64,000 bases of DNA from Bradyrhizobium archetypum. Lineage in GTDB: Bacteria; Pseudomonadota; Alphaproteobacteria; Rhizobiales; Xanthobacteraceae. Positions 49,272 through 56,873 of this stretch are shown in pieces. The position numbers and the translations under genes were made by a program. Positions within the stretch are counted from its first letter, which is position 1. Every line of letters starts with the position of its first letter. The notes beneath the pieces were generated by a model that was not told the origin of the DNA, made no database searches, and was given only the letters and a program-made list of their open reading frames with translations. The DNA lies in assembly GCF_013114835.1 (NCBI RefSeq), contig NZ_JAAVLW010000003.1, positions 186,001-250,000 of the forward strand, in the 5' to 3' direction.

Positions 49272-50056
49272 TTTCGTTGCAGAATATTGGCCGCATGCTG
49301 CTTCCCGCCGCCGTGCTCGCGGCGGGGTTTGGGTTCTGGGAACTCGTGGTGCGCATCAACGATATCCAGCCCTACGTGCTGCCGAGCCCGCTAACCGTGT
49401 TTCAGACGCTGGTCAGCGACTGGCCGGTGCTGTCGGAATCGCTCGGCGTCACCCTGCTCACCACGCTGGAAGGCTTCATCGCGGCGGCCATCGGCGGCGT
49501 CGCGCTGTCGCTGTTGTTCAACCAGTCGAAATGGCTGGAGTATTCGCTGTTTCCCTACGCGGTGATCCTGCAGGTCACGCCGGTGATCGCAATTGCGCCG
49601 CTATTGCTGATCTATCTGCCGCAGCAGACCGCGGTCATCGTCTGCGCCTGGATTGTCGGCTTCTTTCCGGTGCTGTCCAACACCACGCTCGGGCTGAATT
49701 CGGTGGACCGCAATCTGGCCGGGCTGTTTCAGCTCTATGGCGCGTCAAAGCTGCAGACGCTGCGCTACCTGAAATTGCCGGCGGCACTGCCGTATATTCT
49801 CGGCGGATTGCGGATTGCGGGTGGCCTGTCACTGATCGGCGCCGTGGTCGCCGAAATCGCGGCAGGCACTGCTGGCTCGGGCTCCGGCCTTGCCTTCCGG
49901 ATCGCCGAATCCGGCTATCGCCTCAACATTCCCCGAATGTTCGCGGCGCTGTTGTTGCTGTCGGCAGCCGGGATTGTCATCTATGGGCTGCTGGCGCTAG
50001 TTTCGCACCTCGTATTACGGCGCTGGCATGAGAGCGCGCTTGGAAAGGAAAGTTGA
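49268..50056 (+). CDS. ABC transporter permease
   Basis: 262 residues; ATGA overlap with the ATPase gene. Six membrane segments are likely, from LLPAAVLAAGFGFWELVV to IVIYGLLALVSHLVL. The coupling motif is in FQLYGASKLQTLRYLKLPAALPYILGGLRI. Its stop overlaps the next ATG (TGATG). Full importer with the two preceding genes. Confidence 0.93.
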   Translation: MISLQNIGRMLLPAAVLAAGFGFWELVVRINDIQPYVLPSPLTVFQTLVSDWPVLSESLGVTLLTTLEGFIAAAIGGVALSLLFNQSKWLEYSLFPYAVILQVTPVIAIAPLLLIYLPQQTAVIVCAWIVGFFPVLSNTTLGLNSVDRNLAGLFQLYGASKLQTLRYLKLPAALPYILGGLRIAGGLSLIGAVVAEIAAGTAGSGSGLAFRIAESGYRLNIPRMFAALLLLSAAGIVIYGLLALVSHLVLRRWHESALGKES

Positions 50057-51045
50057 TGGCTGCCGCTAATGTTTCGTCTGAGAAGATCGATCTCCTGATC
50101 TACGGCCCGGTCCGGCCGATCCTGGAAAACGGCTTTTCGGATCAGTACGTCCTGCATATGGCGGAGAGCCGCGCCGATCTCGAGCGGTTGACATCAGACA
50201 CGGTCGCGAAGATCCGCGGCATGGCGGTGACCTATCACATGGTGCCGGCTGATGCGAAGGCGCTGTCGCAATTCCCGAAGCTCGAGATCGTCGCGAGCTT
50301 CGGCGTCGGATACGATCACGTCGATTCGGCTTATGCGCGCGAGCACAATATCGTCGTCACCAACACGCCCGACGTGCTGACGGAAGAAGTGGCCGACGTC
50401 GCGATGGGGCTTCTGATTGCGACCCTGCGTGAATTCGTCAAGGCGGACCGCTATCTGCGCTCGGGCCTGTGGCAGGCGCAGAACTATCCCTTGAGCGCCG
50501 GCTCGCTGCGCGACCGCAAGGTCGGGATCGTCGGCATGGGCCGCATCGGACAAGCGATCGGGCGCCGGCTGGAGGCCTCGCGCGTGCCGGTCTGCTATCA
50601 CTCGCGCAACCCGTCTTCGGCCGTCTCCTACAAGCACTATCCCGATCTCCTGGAAATGGCGAAGGACGTGGACACCCTGGTCGTGATCGTGCCCGGCGGC
50701 GCTTCCACGGCCAAGATGATCAACGCCGATGTGCTAAAAGCGCTCGGCCCGCGCGGCGTCTTGATCAACGTCGCGCGCGGCTCGGTGGTCGATGAGCCGG
50801 CGCTGGTTGCGGCGCTGAAGTCCGGCACCATTCTGGCGGCCGGCCTCGACGTGTTCGCCAACGAGCCGAACGTCCCGGACGAGCTGAAGGCGATGCAAAA
50901 TGTCGTGTTATTGCCACATATCGGCTCGGCTTCGGTGGTAACGCGAAACGCCATGGACCAGCTCGTCGTCGACAATCTGACAAACTGGTTTGCCGGCAAG
51001 GCGCCGCTGACGCCTGTTCCGGAAACCCCGGTGAAGGGACGCTGA
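50056..51045 (+). CDS. D-2-hydroxyacid dehydrogenase
   Basis: 329 residues with GGAAAGGAAAG before ATG, overlapping the permease stop by one base. NAD(P) motif VGIVGMGRIGQAIGRRLEAS, catalytic arginine in LINVARGSVVDEPALVAAL, glutamate in LDVFANEPNVPDEL and histidine in VVLLPHIGSAS. Close to glyoxylate/hydroxypyruvate reductases and hydroxyphenylpyruvate reductases. Its position inside an importer operon suggests the imported compound is, or is converted to, a 2-oxo or 2-hydroxy acid. Confidence 0.93.
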   Translation: MAAANVSSEKIDLLIYGPVRPILENGFSDQYVLHMAESRADLERLTSDTVAKIRGMAVTYHMVPADAKALSQFPKLEIVASFGVGYDHVDSAYAREHNIVVTNTPDVLTEEVADVAMGLLIATLREFVKADRYLRSGLWQAQNYPLSAGSLRDRKVGIVGMGRIGQAIGRRLEASRVPVCYHSRNPSSAVSYKHYPDLLEMAKDVDTLVVIVPGGASTAKMINADVLKALGPRGVLINVARGSVVDEPALVAALKSGTILAAGLDVFANEPNVPDELKAMQNVVLLPHIGSASVVTRNAMDQLVVDNLTNWFAGKAPLTPVPETPVKGR

Positions 51046-51746
51046 TGCCCCGGACACGCCCGCACATGACCGCGGCAGCGCTGACGGCGCTGCTGGCGCT
51101 TGCGCCGGCTGTTCGGGCACAGGATGCCTCGACCCTGAAAAAGGAAATGATCGGGCAGTGGGAGCTTGCCACCACCGAGCGCAGCAAGACCTGCGTCATC
51201 ACGATGAAGGGCGATGCGACGCCGCAAGGGCTCAAGCTCGAGCTTGAGCCCGGCTGCGCCAAGGCGCTGCCGTTCACCAAGGACATCACCGCCTGGAACA
51301 TCAAAGGGCTGGATATCGTGCGGCTGCAGGATGCCGCCGGCCAGCCGGTGATCGACTTCACCGAAGTCGAGAGCGGCATTTTCGAAGGCTTGCGGACCGG
51401 CGAGGGGGTCTACATCCTGCAGAACCTCGCGGCCGCCCGCTCACTCGCGAAGTCGATGGACCAGATGATCGGCGACTGGTCAATGGTGCGTGGCAACGGC
51501 CAGACGGTCTGCGGGCTGACGCTGACCAATACCGAGGCGACAGGCGATAATTTCCAGGTGTTCCTGAAGCCGAAATGCGATCCGGCGGTTGCGGCCTTTG
51601 CGCCAAACCAGTGGCGGCTGGAGCGCGGACAAATGATCCTGATGTCGGCCAAAGGCGAGACCTGGCAATTCGAGGCCGACGACAATGCGCAGTGGCGGCG
51701 GGTGCCCGATACCGCCGATCCCCTGATCATGGTCCGGGGCCAGTAG
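51045..51746 (+). CDS. Exported protein with two tandem Inh (AprI-type protease inhibitor) domains
   Basis: 233 residues; ATG overlaps the dehydrogenase stop (TGATG). Signal AAALTALLALAPAVRAQ. The mature protein has two copies of the Inh pattern: MIGQWELATTERSKTCVITM...LELEPGCAKALPFTKDITAWNIKGLDIVRLQDAAGQPVIDFTEVESGIFEG (about 35-125) and MIGDWSMVRGNGQTVCGLTL...LKPKCDPAVAAFAPNQWRLERGQMILMSAKGETWQFE (about 145-225), each with the paired cysteines. Inh proteins block serralysin-type metalloproteases in the periplasm. Why one sits at the end of a solute importer operon is unclear; tandem Inh proteins of rhizobia are uncharacterised. Confidence 0.85.
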   Translation: MPRTRPHMTAAALTALLALAPAVRAQDASTLKKEMIGQWELATTERSKTCVITMKGDATPQGLKLELEPGCAKALPFTKDITAWNIKGLDIVRLQDAAGQPVIDFTEVESGIFEGLRTGEGVYILQNLAAARSLAKSMDQMIGDWSMVRGNGQTVCGLTLTNTEATGDNFQVFLKPKCDPAVAAFAPNQWRLERGQMILMSAKGETWQFEADDNAQWRRVPDTADPLIMVRGQ

Positions 51747-51891
51747 GACCTAATTGACCGTGAATCAGGGCGTGAACTCATAAAGGCGATGTCGGCTTCT
51801 GACGGCCAAACGGAAAGCTTCTGATCGGTCACGGCCGTACCCAAAGGCCACATTCGCGCGGGATAGTTCAGCCATTGCCGCCCTCATCTAA

Positions 51892-53832
51892 TTAAATGTT
51901 TGCGATGAACAGCTCGACGTCCTGCTCTAAGAGGAGTCGGTCTTGGACGAGCTGCTTCGCGGCCTTCGAAACAGCCGCAGCACGGTCGCCTTGTTTTGGA
52001 TAGCGCTCAGCCAGCGATAGACGCGTATCGTTGTTCTTGAGCCGCTCCTCGCGAGTGGCTGCGAACGGGAACATCGACCCGTAATTCTCGCATAGTTCGC
52101 CTTCTGCAAATCCAGCTTTGCGGAAGTTCCAGCCCGTATGCGTTGCGATAGGGGCCTCCAGGGTCGGCAGGCGCACCCCTGCGATATTCCGGCCGTCGGC
52201 GTCGGTCTTTGGAACGAATACCGGATAGGCTGCTCCTTTGACCGGTGGCATCACGTCGAAATCGATGACCGTTGGTCGTGTCAGCTGCCCGGAATAACGA
52301 ACGCCCGGAATTTGCGGAAAGCCCACCGCTTCGGCAGTAGGCGGCACAAGCGTGCCGTCGCTTCGGCTTGGGTACCGGCTTGGCGGTGGCAAGATGCCAT
52401 CCGTTATCCACGCATCAAGCGCAACCAACAGCGCTCGCGCTGGCGGACCTGCATGAAGTGGGTTCGTCGGGAACATGCAGGTCCGTGCAAGTGCGGAGCG
52501 GTCATTTGCCAGCGCGAAATGCTGAAGATTGGAGATCAGGAACAGCCGAACATTGTCAGGCATCGCCAAGTCATTGCCTTGTGTGTCGGTCGCGACCAGG
52601 GATGCGCGTTGCTGGTAAAATTCGATTTCGCTGTCGGTCTTGATGGTCTTCGGACAGTTGCCGGCAGCGAGGCACTGCGCCAGCAGGCCGTCGGTGCGTC
52701 CTGTGAGCGCGTCCGTCGTCACCGGGTAGGTGAACGGAAATTCCGAGCCCGGATATACCGTATCGGCGTGTTGGTAGGGCGAGCGGCCAGGTTGGCTGAA
52801 GCGATAGTTGGTGAATGTCTTCTTCCCGCCGGCGACGTGTGGCATCAGCCCCTCGAACACGGCGCGGCCCTCCTCATCGGTGTTGAAGCCGAGATAGAGG
52901 AAATCATGCAGGTATCGGCCACTCTGTGAGACGCCGAACGCGATGGCGCGATCGATCTGGCCGGCCAACAAATTCGCAGTGCCTTCCGCATCGGCCTTCT
53001 GATGCCGAAGGAACGAGACGATATCGCGCGTTGCCGCGAACCCCAGGCCCATCACCTTCGGATCCTTGGCAAGGTAAATGAGTTCATAGATCGCCCCAGC
53101 GTCAAAACCGGCAGGACGGCGGATCGCAATCCGGTTTGGACTGTCAAAGCGGAGCGAAAGGTCGTTCGGCGCAGTTCGCGGATCGCTCTCGCGCTCGCGC
53201 ACCGTGATCTTCGCATGCGCTGGATCGAGATCGGCAGCGGGATAGCTCAGCGTTGCGAGCGCGGGATCTTCCAAATGATCAAAAATAAACTCCTCGCGCG
53301 CGAGACCGGTTATCTGGGGCACGATGGGCGGCGAAAACGTAAGGCGCCCGCTCACGGCAGCCGTATCTCCCTGCCAGCCACTCCATACGATCGTGTAGCC
53401 GCGGCTCATCAGGAAGCCATTGCCTGCATCAGCCACCTTGGTCAGATCGTTGTTAACCGCGGCATCATTGAACAGCGCCAGCCCAGCTTTATTGCCACGA
53501 TTGGCAACCTCATAGAACAGACGACGATTTGCGTTGGCCGCGATCGTCGGACGGAGGATCTCGACATCGCTCACCGCCTCGACAAGGCCCTGCGCGCTGC
53601 GCGGCGCGCGGTCGATATCCACGATCACAGAATTATGCGGATCTCTGGGCGCGACTCCAATTGTGGCGCGGGCGATGATACGATCGTAGGTCCCGACTGA
53701 AGCGAACACGCGGCCTTCGAACGCCGGCGATTCGGTGCGCAGAATCTCGAATTTGATGACCTTTGCGTCCACCGCCTGTGACGAATCAAGTATGCCGATC
53801 GCGAAGACCAGTCCTTGCAGTATACGCTTCAT
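51892..53832 (-). CDS. Large exported alpha/beta hydrolase-domain protein (Abhydrolase_10 type)
   Basis: 646 residues with GGGAGGAAGAG before the ATG and a signal (ILQGLVFAIGILDSSQAVDA). It resembles the alpha/beta hydrolase-domain proteins of about 600-650 residues: FEGRVFASVGTYDRIIARATIGVAPRDPHNS at the N-terminus, FLMSRGYTIVWSGWQGD, and the nucleophile elbow IAFGVSQSGRYLHDFLYLGFN (GVSQSG) with FPFTYPVTTD after it. A C-terminal VFVPKTDADGRNIAGVRLPTLEAPIATHTGWNFR-like domain follows. Function is not established; esterase activity is likely. Codon use looks less GC-extreme than in flanking genes, which may indicate transfer. Confidence 0.85.
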   Translation of the reverse strand: MKRILQGLVFAIGILDSSQAVDAKVIKFEILRTESPAFEGRVFASVGTYDRIIARATIGVAPRDPHNSVIVDIDRAPRSAQGLVEAVSDVEILRPTIAANANRRLFYEVANRGNKAGLALFNDAAVNNDLTKVADAGNGFLMSRGYTIVWSGWQGDTAAVSGRLTFSPPIVPQITGLAREEFIFDHLEDPALATLSYPAADLDPAHAKITVRERESDPRTAPNDLSLRFDSPNRIAIRRPAGFDAGAIYELIYLAKDPKVMGLGFAATRDIVSFLRHQKADAEGTANLLAGQIDRAIAFGVSQSGRYLHDFLYLGFNTDEEGRAVFEGLMPHVAGGKKTFTNYRFSQPGRSPYQHADTVYPGSEFPFTYPVTTDALTGRTDGLLAQCLAAGNCPKTIKTDSEIEFYQQRASLVATDTQGNDLAMPDNVRLFLISNLQHFALANDRSALARTCMFPTNPLHAGPPARALLVALDAWITDGILPPPSRYPSRSDGTLVPPTAEAVGFPQIPGVRYSGQLTRPTVIDFDVMPPVKGAAYPVFVPKTDADGRNIAGVRLPTLEAPIATHTGWNFRKAGFAEGELCENYGSMFPFAATREERLKNNDTRLSLAERYPKQGDRAAAVSKAAKQLVQDRLLLEQDVELFIANI

Positions 53833-54443
53833 CTCTTCCTCCCAGCGACGCGCGCGTGCATGCGCGGTTCCAGGTCATTAATGAAGGTGAAGCTTGCCGG
53901 CCTCGGGCACATGAGCTGCCATAAGGAAATTAATCTAAGGGGGTCGGCCCAATCCCGGCAGCTCGTTCATGCACTCTACCACCAGTCGGGGCGCGCCGAG
54001 AAGAGCTAGGATTTCCGCAATTGGGCTCGAAGGCGAAGACCTTCCGATGGCCGCTCAGGCTGCTGATGGGGGTAGACCTGACCTCGTTCGTGGTATCCTC
54101 GACTGGCGCTTTTGACGCCAAGCGGACATTGACCCATCCTTCACGAGCCATGTTCAAAGGTATCCGCACTTGCTGGATGCTAGAGCAGGCCGGTACAACG
54201 CTCTCCCTGCGTGTGTGCTCTTTGGTCGCGATACAGAGACAGCGGAAGGTCCTATGGTGGCCGCGACATGATCCACGTCCTCGACATCGATCCGCGCATT
54301 GCGCGGCGTTGCTTGCACGCCGGACGGCTCCAAGCAGGAGCTTAGCCGGACGGTAGTTGGTGCCGTCCGGATTACCCTTCCTTCATCAAACAGATTTGGT
54401 GTGCGGCTTTTCCGTGAGGGAAGCCCGAACAAGGAGGCATGTC
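53833..54443. other. Poorly coding 611-base stretch
   Basis: No convincing gene. Short open frames on both strands have no ribosome sites or recognisable products. A phrase near 54090-54130 (GGCGCTTTTGACGCCAAGCG) resembles rhizobial intergenic debris that I associate with decayed genes. It may be degenerate sequence at the edge of a transferred block. The last bases hold the strong AAGGAGG site of the following gene. Confidence 0.5.
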
Positions 54444-54929
54444 GTGAACAACCCCTTTTTTCCGGACGTCATTCTTCCGGCGTCTGACCATCGCCGATTG
54501 GAGCGGCTCGCGCAGGTGGGCGCAGATCAAGGCGACGTGGACGCGCGTTTCCTGTTGAGTGAGATCAGTCGTGCCGAAATCGTCCCTGATCGCGCAGCCA
54601 GATTGGACAGCATTGTCACGATGGGTTCGTGGGTGACGTTCTGGACCACCTGGGGCTTCCTCCGGGAGACGAGGCAACTGGTGTACCCCGAAGACTACAC
54701 GTCGGAGCAAGCCCAACTTGCCGTGATGTCACCGTTGGGCGCAGCGCTAGTGGGGCTGAAGGTCGGAAGCGAAATCCCCTTCCTCACCGCTGGGCGCACC
54801 AACGTCGTCAGGATCGAACGCGTCAGTCGAGGTGATCCGAATGACGTTGTCAGGGTTCTGTTTAGCAATCCGGTGGTCAGGGGCAACAAGCTCTTTGATG
54901 ACAATGATCCGGGACCATCAGCCGCTTAG
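54444..54929 (+). CDS. Rnk / GreA-C-terminal-like protein (paralogue 1)
   Basis: 161 residues from a GTG six bases after AAGGAGG; an ATG five bases earlier runs straight into a stop. The C-terminal half fits the GreA/GreB C-terminal fold of Rnk proteins: LDSIVTMGSWVTFWTTWGFLRETRQLVYPEDYTSEQAQLAVMSPLGAALVGLKVGSEIPFLTAGRTNVVRIERVSRGD. The N-terminus (ILPASDHRRLERLAQVGADQGDVDARFLLSEISRAEIV) is a short helical hairpin. Rnk proteins bind RNA polymerase or nucleoside diphosphate kinase. A second, diverged copy follows 16 bases downstream. The conserved acidic loop-tip residues of GreA are absent, as in Rnk. Confidence 0.82.
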   Translation: MNNPFFPDVILPASDHRRLERLAQVGADQGDVDARFLLSEISRAEIVPDRAARLDSIVTMGSWVTFWTTWGFLRETRQLVYPEDYTSEQAQLAVMSPLGAALVGLKVGSEIPFLTAGRTNVVRIERVSRGDPNDVVRVLFSNPVVRGNKLFDDNDPGPSAA

Positions 54930-54945
54930 GAAAGGAGAGAAGATA

Positions 54946-55359
54946 ATGAGCAAGACTAATCGCAAGGGCAAATCTGAAATCGTGTTGCCGCCCATCACGG
55001 TGATGGAGGATGAGGCGAGGCGTCTCAACGCCCTGGCCAGTTCGAGCGCGGTGCTCTTCCCGCGCGTAGCCCATTTCCTTGCACAGGAGATGGAGCGTGC
55101 AAGCGTGGTGGCGGACAATTCCGATCTGCGCGGCGTGGTCCGCATGGGCTCGCAGGTCCGGTACTGCGATGACAAGACCGGTGACGTCCGGGACGTGGTG
55201 TTGGTGTATCCGCACGAAGCGGACATAACGCTAAAGCGTGTCTCGGTTCTTACGCCCGTCGGAGCTGCGTTGATCGGCCTGTCCGTTGGTCAGGCCATCG
55301 AATTTCAGACGCCGGGCCACAACAAGCGGTCCTTGACGGTCCTAAGCGTGTCCAACTGA
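54946..55359 (+). CDS. Rnk / GreA-C-terminal-like protein (paralogue 2)
   Basis: 137 residues with AAAGGAGAGAAG before ATG. Layout as in the gene before it: ITVMEDEARRLNALASSSAVLFPRVAHFLAQEMERASVVA helical hairpin, then LRGVVRMGSQVRYCDDKTGDVRDVVLVYPHEADITLKRVSVLTPVGAALIGLSVGQAIEFQTPGHNKRSLTVLSV, the GreA-C/Rnk beta domain. The two paralogues share the RxGSxV, VYPxxxD and TPxGAALxGLxVG signatures but differ elsewhere. They are probably co-transcribed and may interact with one another or with RNA polymerase. Confidence 0.88.
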   Translation: MSKTNRKGKSEIVLPPITVMEDEARRLNALASSSAVLFPRVAHFLAQEMERASVVADNSDLRGVVRMGSQVRYCDDKTGDVRDVVLVYPHEADITLKRVSVLTPVGAALIGLSVGQAIEFQTPGHNKRSLTVLSVSN

Positions 55360-55372
55360 CGGAGGCGTTGCT

Positions 55373-55471
55373 ATGCGCGACGTTTCAACTAAACAGGCCG
55401 CCTTAGCAGTCATCGGTATCACCGTCGTCTTGCTTGCCATGTTCTATCTTGCGACCTTCCTCAAGGCCTGA
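55373..55471 (+). CDS. 32-residue single-span membrane protein
   Basis: Begins MRDVSTKQAALAV and continues as one hydrophobic helix (IGITVVLLAMFYLATFL) ending in LKA. GGAGG lies seven bases before the ATG at the right spacing, and the gene starts 13 bases after the second Rnk-like stop, so it is very likely the third cistron. A hairpin (55487-55522) follows closely. It is too short for most gene callers. The function is unknown. Confidence 0.65.
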   Translation: MRDVSTKQAALAVIGITVVLLAMFYLATFLKA

Positions 55472-55486
55472 AGATCCAACCTCTAA

Positions 55487-55522
55487 GGTGCCCCTCTCGG
55501 TCCATGATCGAGCTGGGGCACC
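55487..55522. terminator. Hairpin after the Rnk operon
   Basis: Perfect arms GGTGCCCC (55487-55494) and GGGGCACC (55515-55522), 20-base loop. No T-run follows, so termination is inferred from position. The following 240 bases to 55765 hold nothing recognisable. Confidence 0.45.
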
Positions 55523-55765
55523 GGCAATGTTGCGGCACCGCGCGGATCGAGTCATTGAATGAACCAGCATGACTTCACGGTCGCAGTCCGCGACGTCTAC
55601 TGACCCTTCGCCGACGAGGTTGATCGAATGGTGGTGAGTTACTGCACTGCATGAGTCCGATTGTGGCCCAACTCGGACCTCTGGTGAGGTCTGCTACCGC
55701 ACAGTTATCAGGGCACAGCAGACATCCGCGTCTCAAGCTGCCGCGCGGATCCATGAGTGCGCGCC

Positions 55766-56272
55766 CTAGCGGCCGATCACGCCTGCTACCTGGGACGCAA
55801 CCTGTTCGGCGAGCATGTGGTAACCCTCCGGGGTGAGATGCTGGCCGTCGGGCTGATGCGGTAATCCCCTGAAACTGCTGTTTGGAATCATGATCACCGG
55901 GATGCCGCGCGCACTTAACTGGCTCTGAATTTCCGATGTTCGGTCGGGCGAGCCCTTGCGCCGGTCGTTGCCGCCCGGCTGGAGGATGACGGCGCTGGTG
56001 CCTTTCGGTACGGCCTGGTCCAGACGCCGCAACATGCCTTCCGTGGTGTCGCCGTTAATGCCGGCGTTTACGACACGGACGTTGGCCCCCTTGGCCCGCA
56101 ATATCGCCTCGAGTTGTGCCGGATAGGCCTGTCCCCGCGCGACCCCCTTGCCATAAGTGTTACTGGCGCCCAGCGCCACGATGGTGGCGGCGCCGGCTGG
56201 CGCGGTTTCGAAAAGGAAGAAGGCCGCCAGGATGACAGCCGCCATGCCGGGCCGAAAGGAGTGCGGTTTCAT
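55766..56272 (-). CDS. Exported SGNH/GDSL-family hydrolase
   Basis: 168 residues with a signal segment (MAAVILAAFFLFETAPAGAA). Block I nucleophile in IVALGASNTYG (Ser37; GASN in place of GDSL), block II glycine in VVNAGINGDTT, block III GGND (Asn102) and block V D142/H145 in PDGQHLTPEGY. A TAP-like (thioesterase/lysophospholipase L1) SGNH enzyme. Substrate unknown; periplasmic. Convergent with the Rnk operon. Confidence 0.9.
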   Translation of the reverse strand: MKPHSFRPGMAAVILAAFFLFETAPAGAATIVALGASNTYGKGVARGQAYPAQLEAILRAKGANVRVVNAGINGDTTEGMLRRLDQAVPKGTSAVILQPGGNDRRKGSPDRTSEIQSQLSARGIPVIMIPNSSFRGLPHQPDGQHLTPEGYHMLAEQVASQVAGVIGR

Positions 56273-56474
56273 ACTTGCCCCGTTTGCATCGGTGCAGGAA
56301 GCCTACAGGCCCAATATCCTCTGGTGCAACCGGATGGGCGGGGTGGTCCGTGGAAAGCCGCCAAAAATTTAATTCACGGCCCTGTCGATCCGGCGTCCTC
56401 CCGTTCGTCGTCTCCCATAGCGAGACAGTTTCGTGGCGATTGCCGCCGCGGCTCGCCTCAACGGGAGTTCCTCG

Positions 56475-56873
56475 ATGCGCTTCATGTCGATCGTTACCTC
56501 GCCCCAGCCAGATAAAGCCCCGACGCCCGCCCTGATGGAAGCGATGGGTAAGCTTGCCGAACGCGAGATCAAGGCCGGCCGGATGGTCGACATGGGCGGG
56601 CTAACCCCGCTGCAGCAGGGGGCGCGGGTCTCTATCGAAGGCGGTAAGCTCAGGGTCACGGACGGCCCGTTTGTGGAGGCCAAGGAAGTGATCGGCGGCT
56701 ACGCCATCTTCGAGTTCCGCGACAGGGCAGAAGCGCTCGCCATGGCCAAGGAGTTCATGCAGCTTCATCTCGACCACATGCCCGGCTGGGAAGGCACCTG
56801 CGAGCTGCGCGCCATGGCCGGTCACGGCCTGGAAATGACCTGCGGTGACGTCGAATCCCCCGCGCATGCCTGA
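56475..56873 (+). CDS. DGPF/YCII-family protein partnered with the ECF42 sigma factor
   Basis: 132 residues with GGGAG before ATG. The DGPF motif is at residues 63-66 (KLRVTDGPFVEAKEVIGGYAIFEF), followed by a ferredoxin-like YCII fold (EALAMAKEFMQLHL). DGPF proteins are the usual genomic partner of ECF42 sigma factors and are their main regulated target in Streptomyces. The gene ends eight bases inside the sigma-factor gene, so the two are co-translated. Confidence 0.92.
   Translation: MRFMSIVTSPQPDKAPTPALMEAMGKLAEREIKAGRMVDMGGLTPLQQGARVSIEGGKLRVTDGPFVEAKEVIGGYAIFEFRDRAEALAMAKEFMQLHLDHMPGWEGTCELRAMAGHGLEMTCGDVESPAHA

Noticed and set aside
53833..54443. A gene in the 611-base gap
   Set aside because: Open frames are short, overlap each other and lack ribosome sites or recognisable products.
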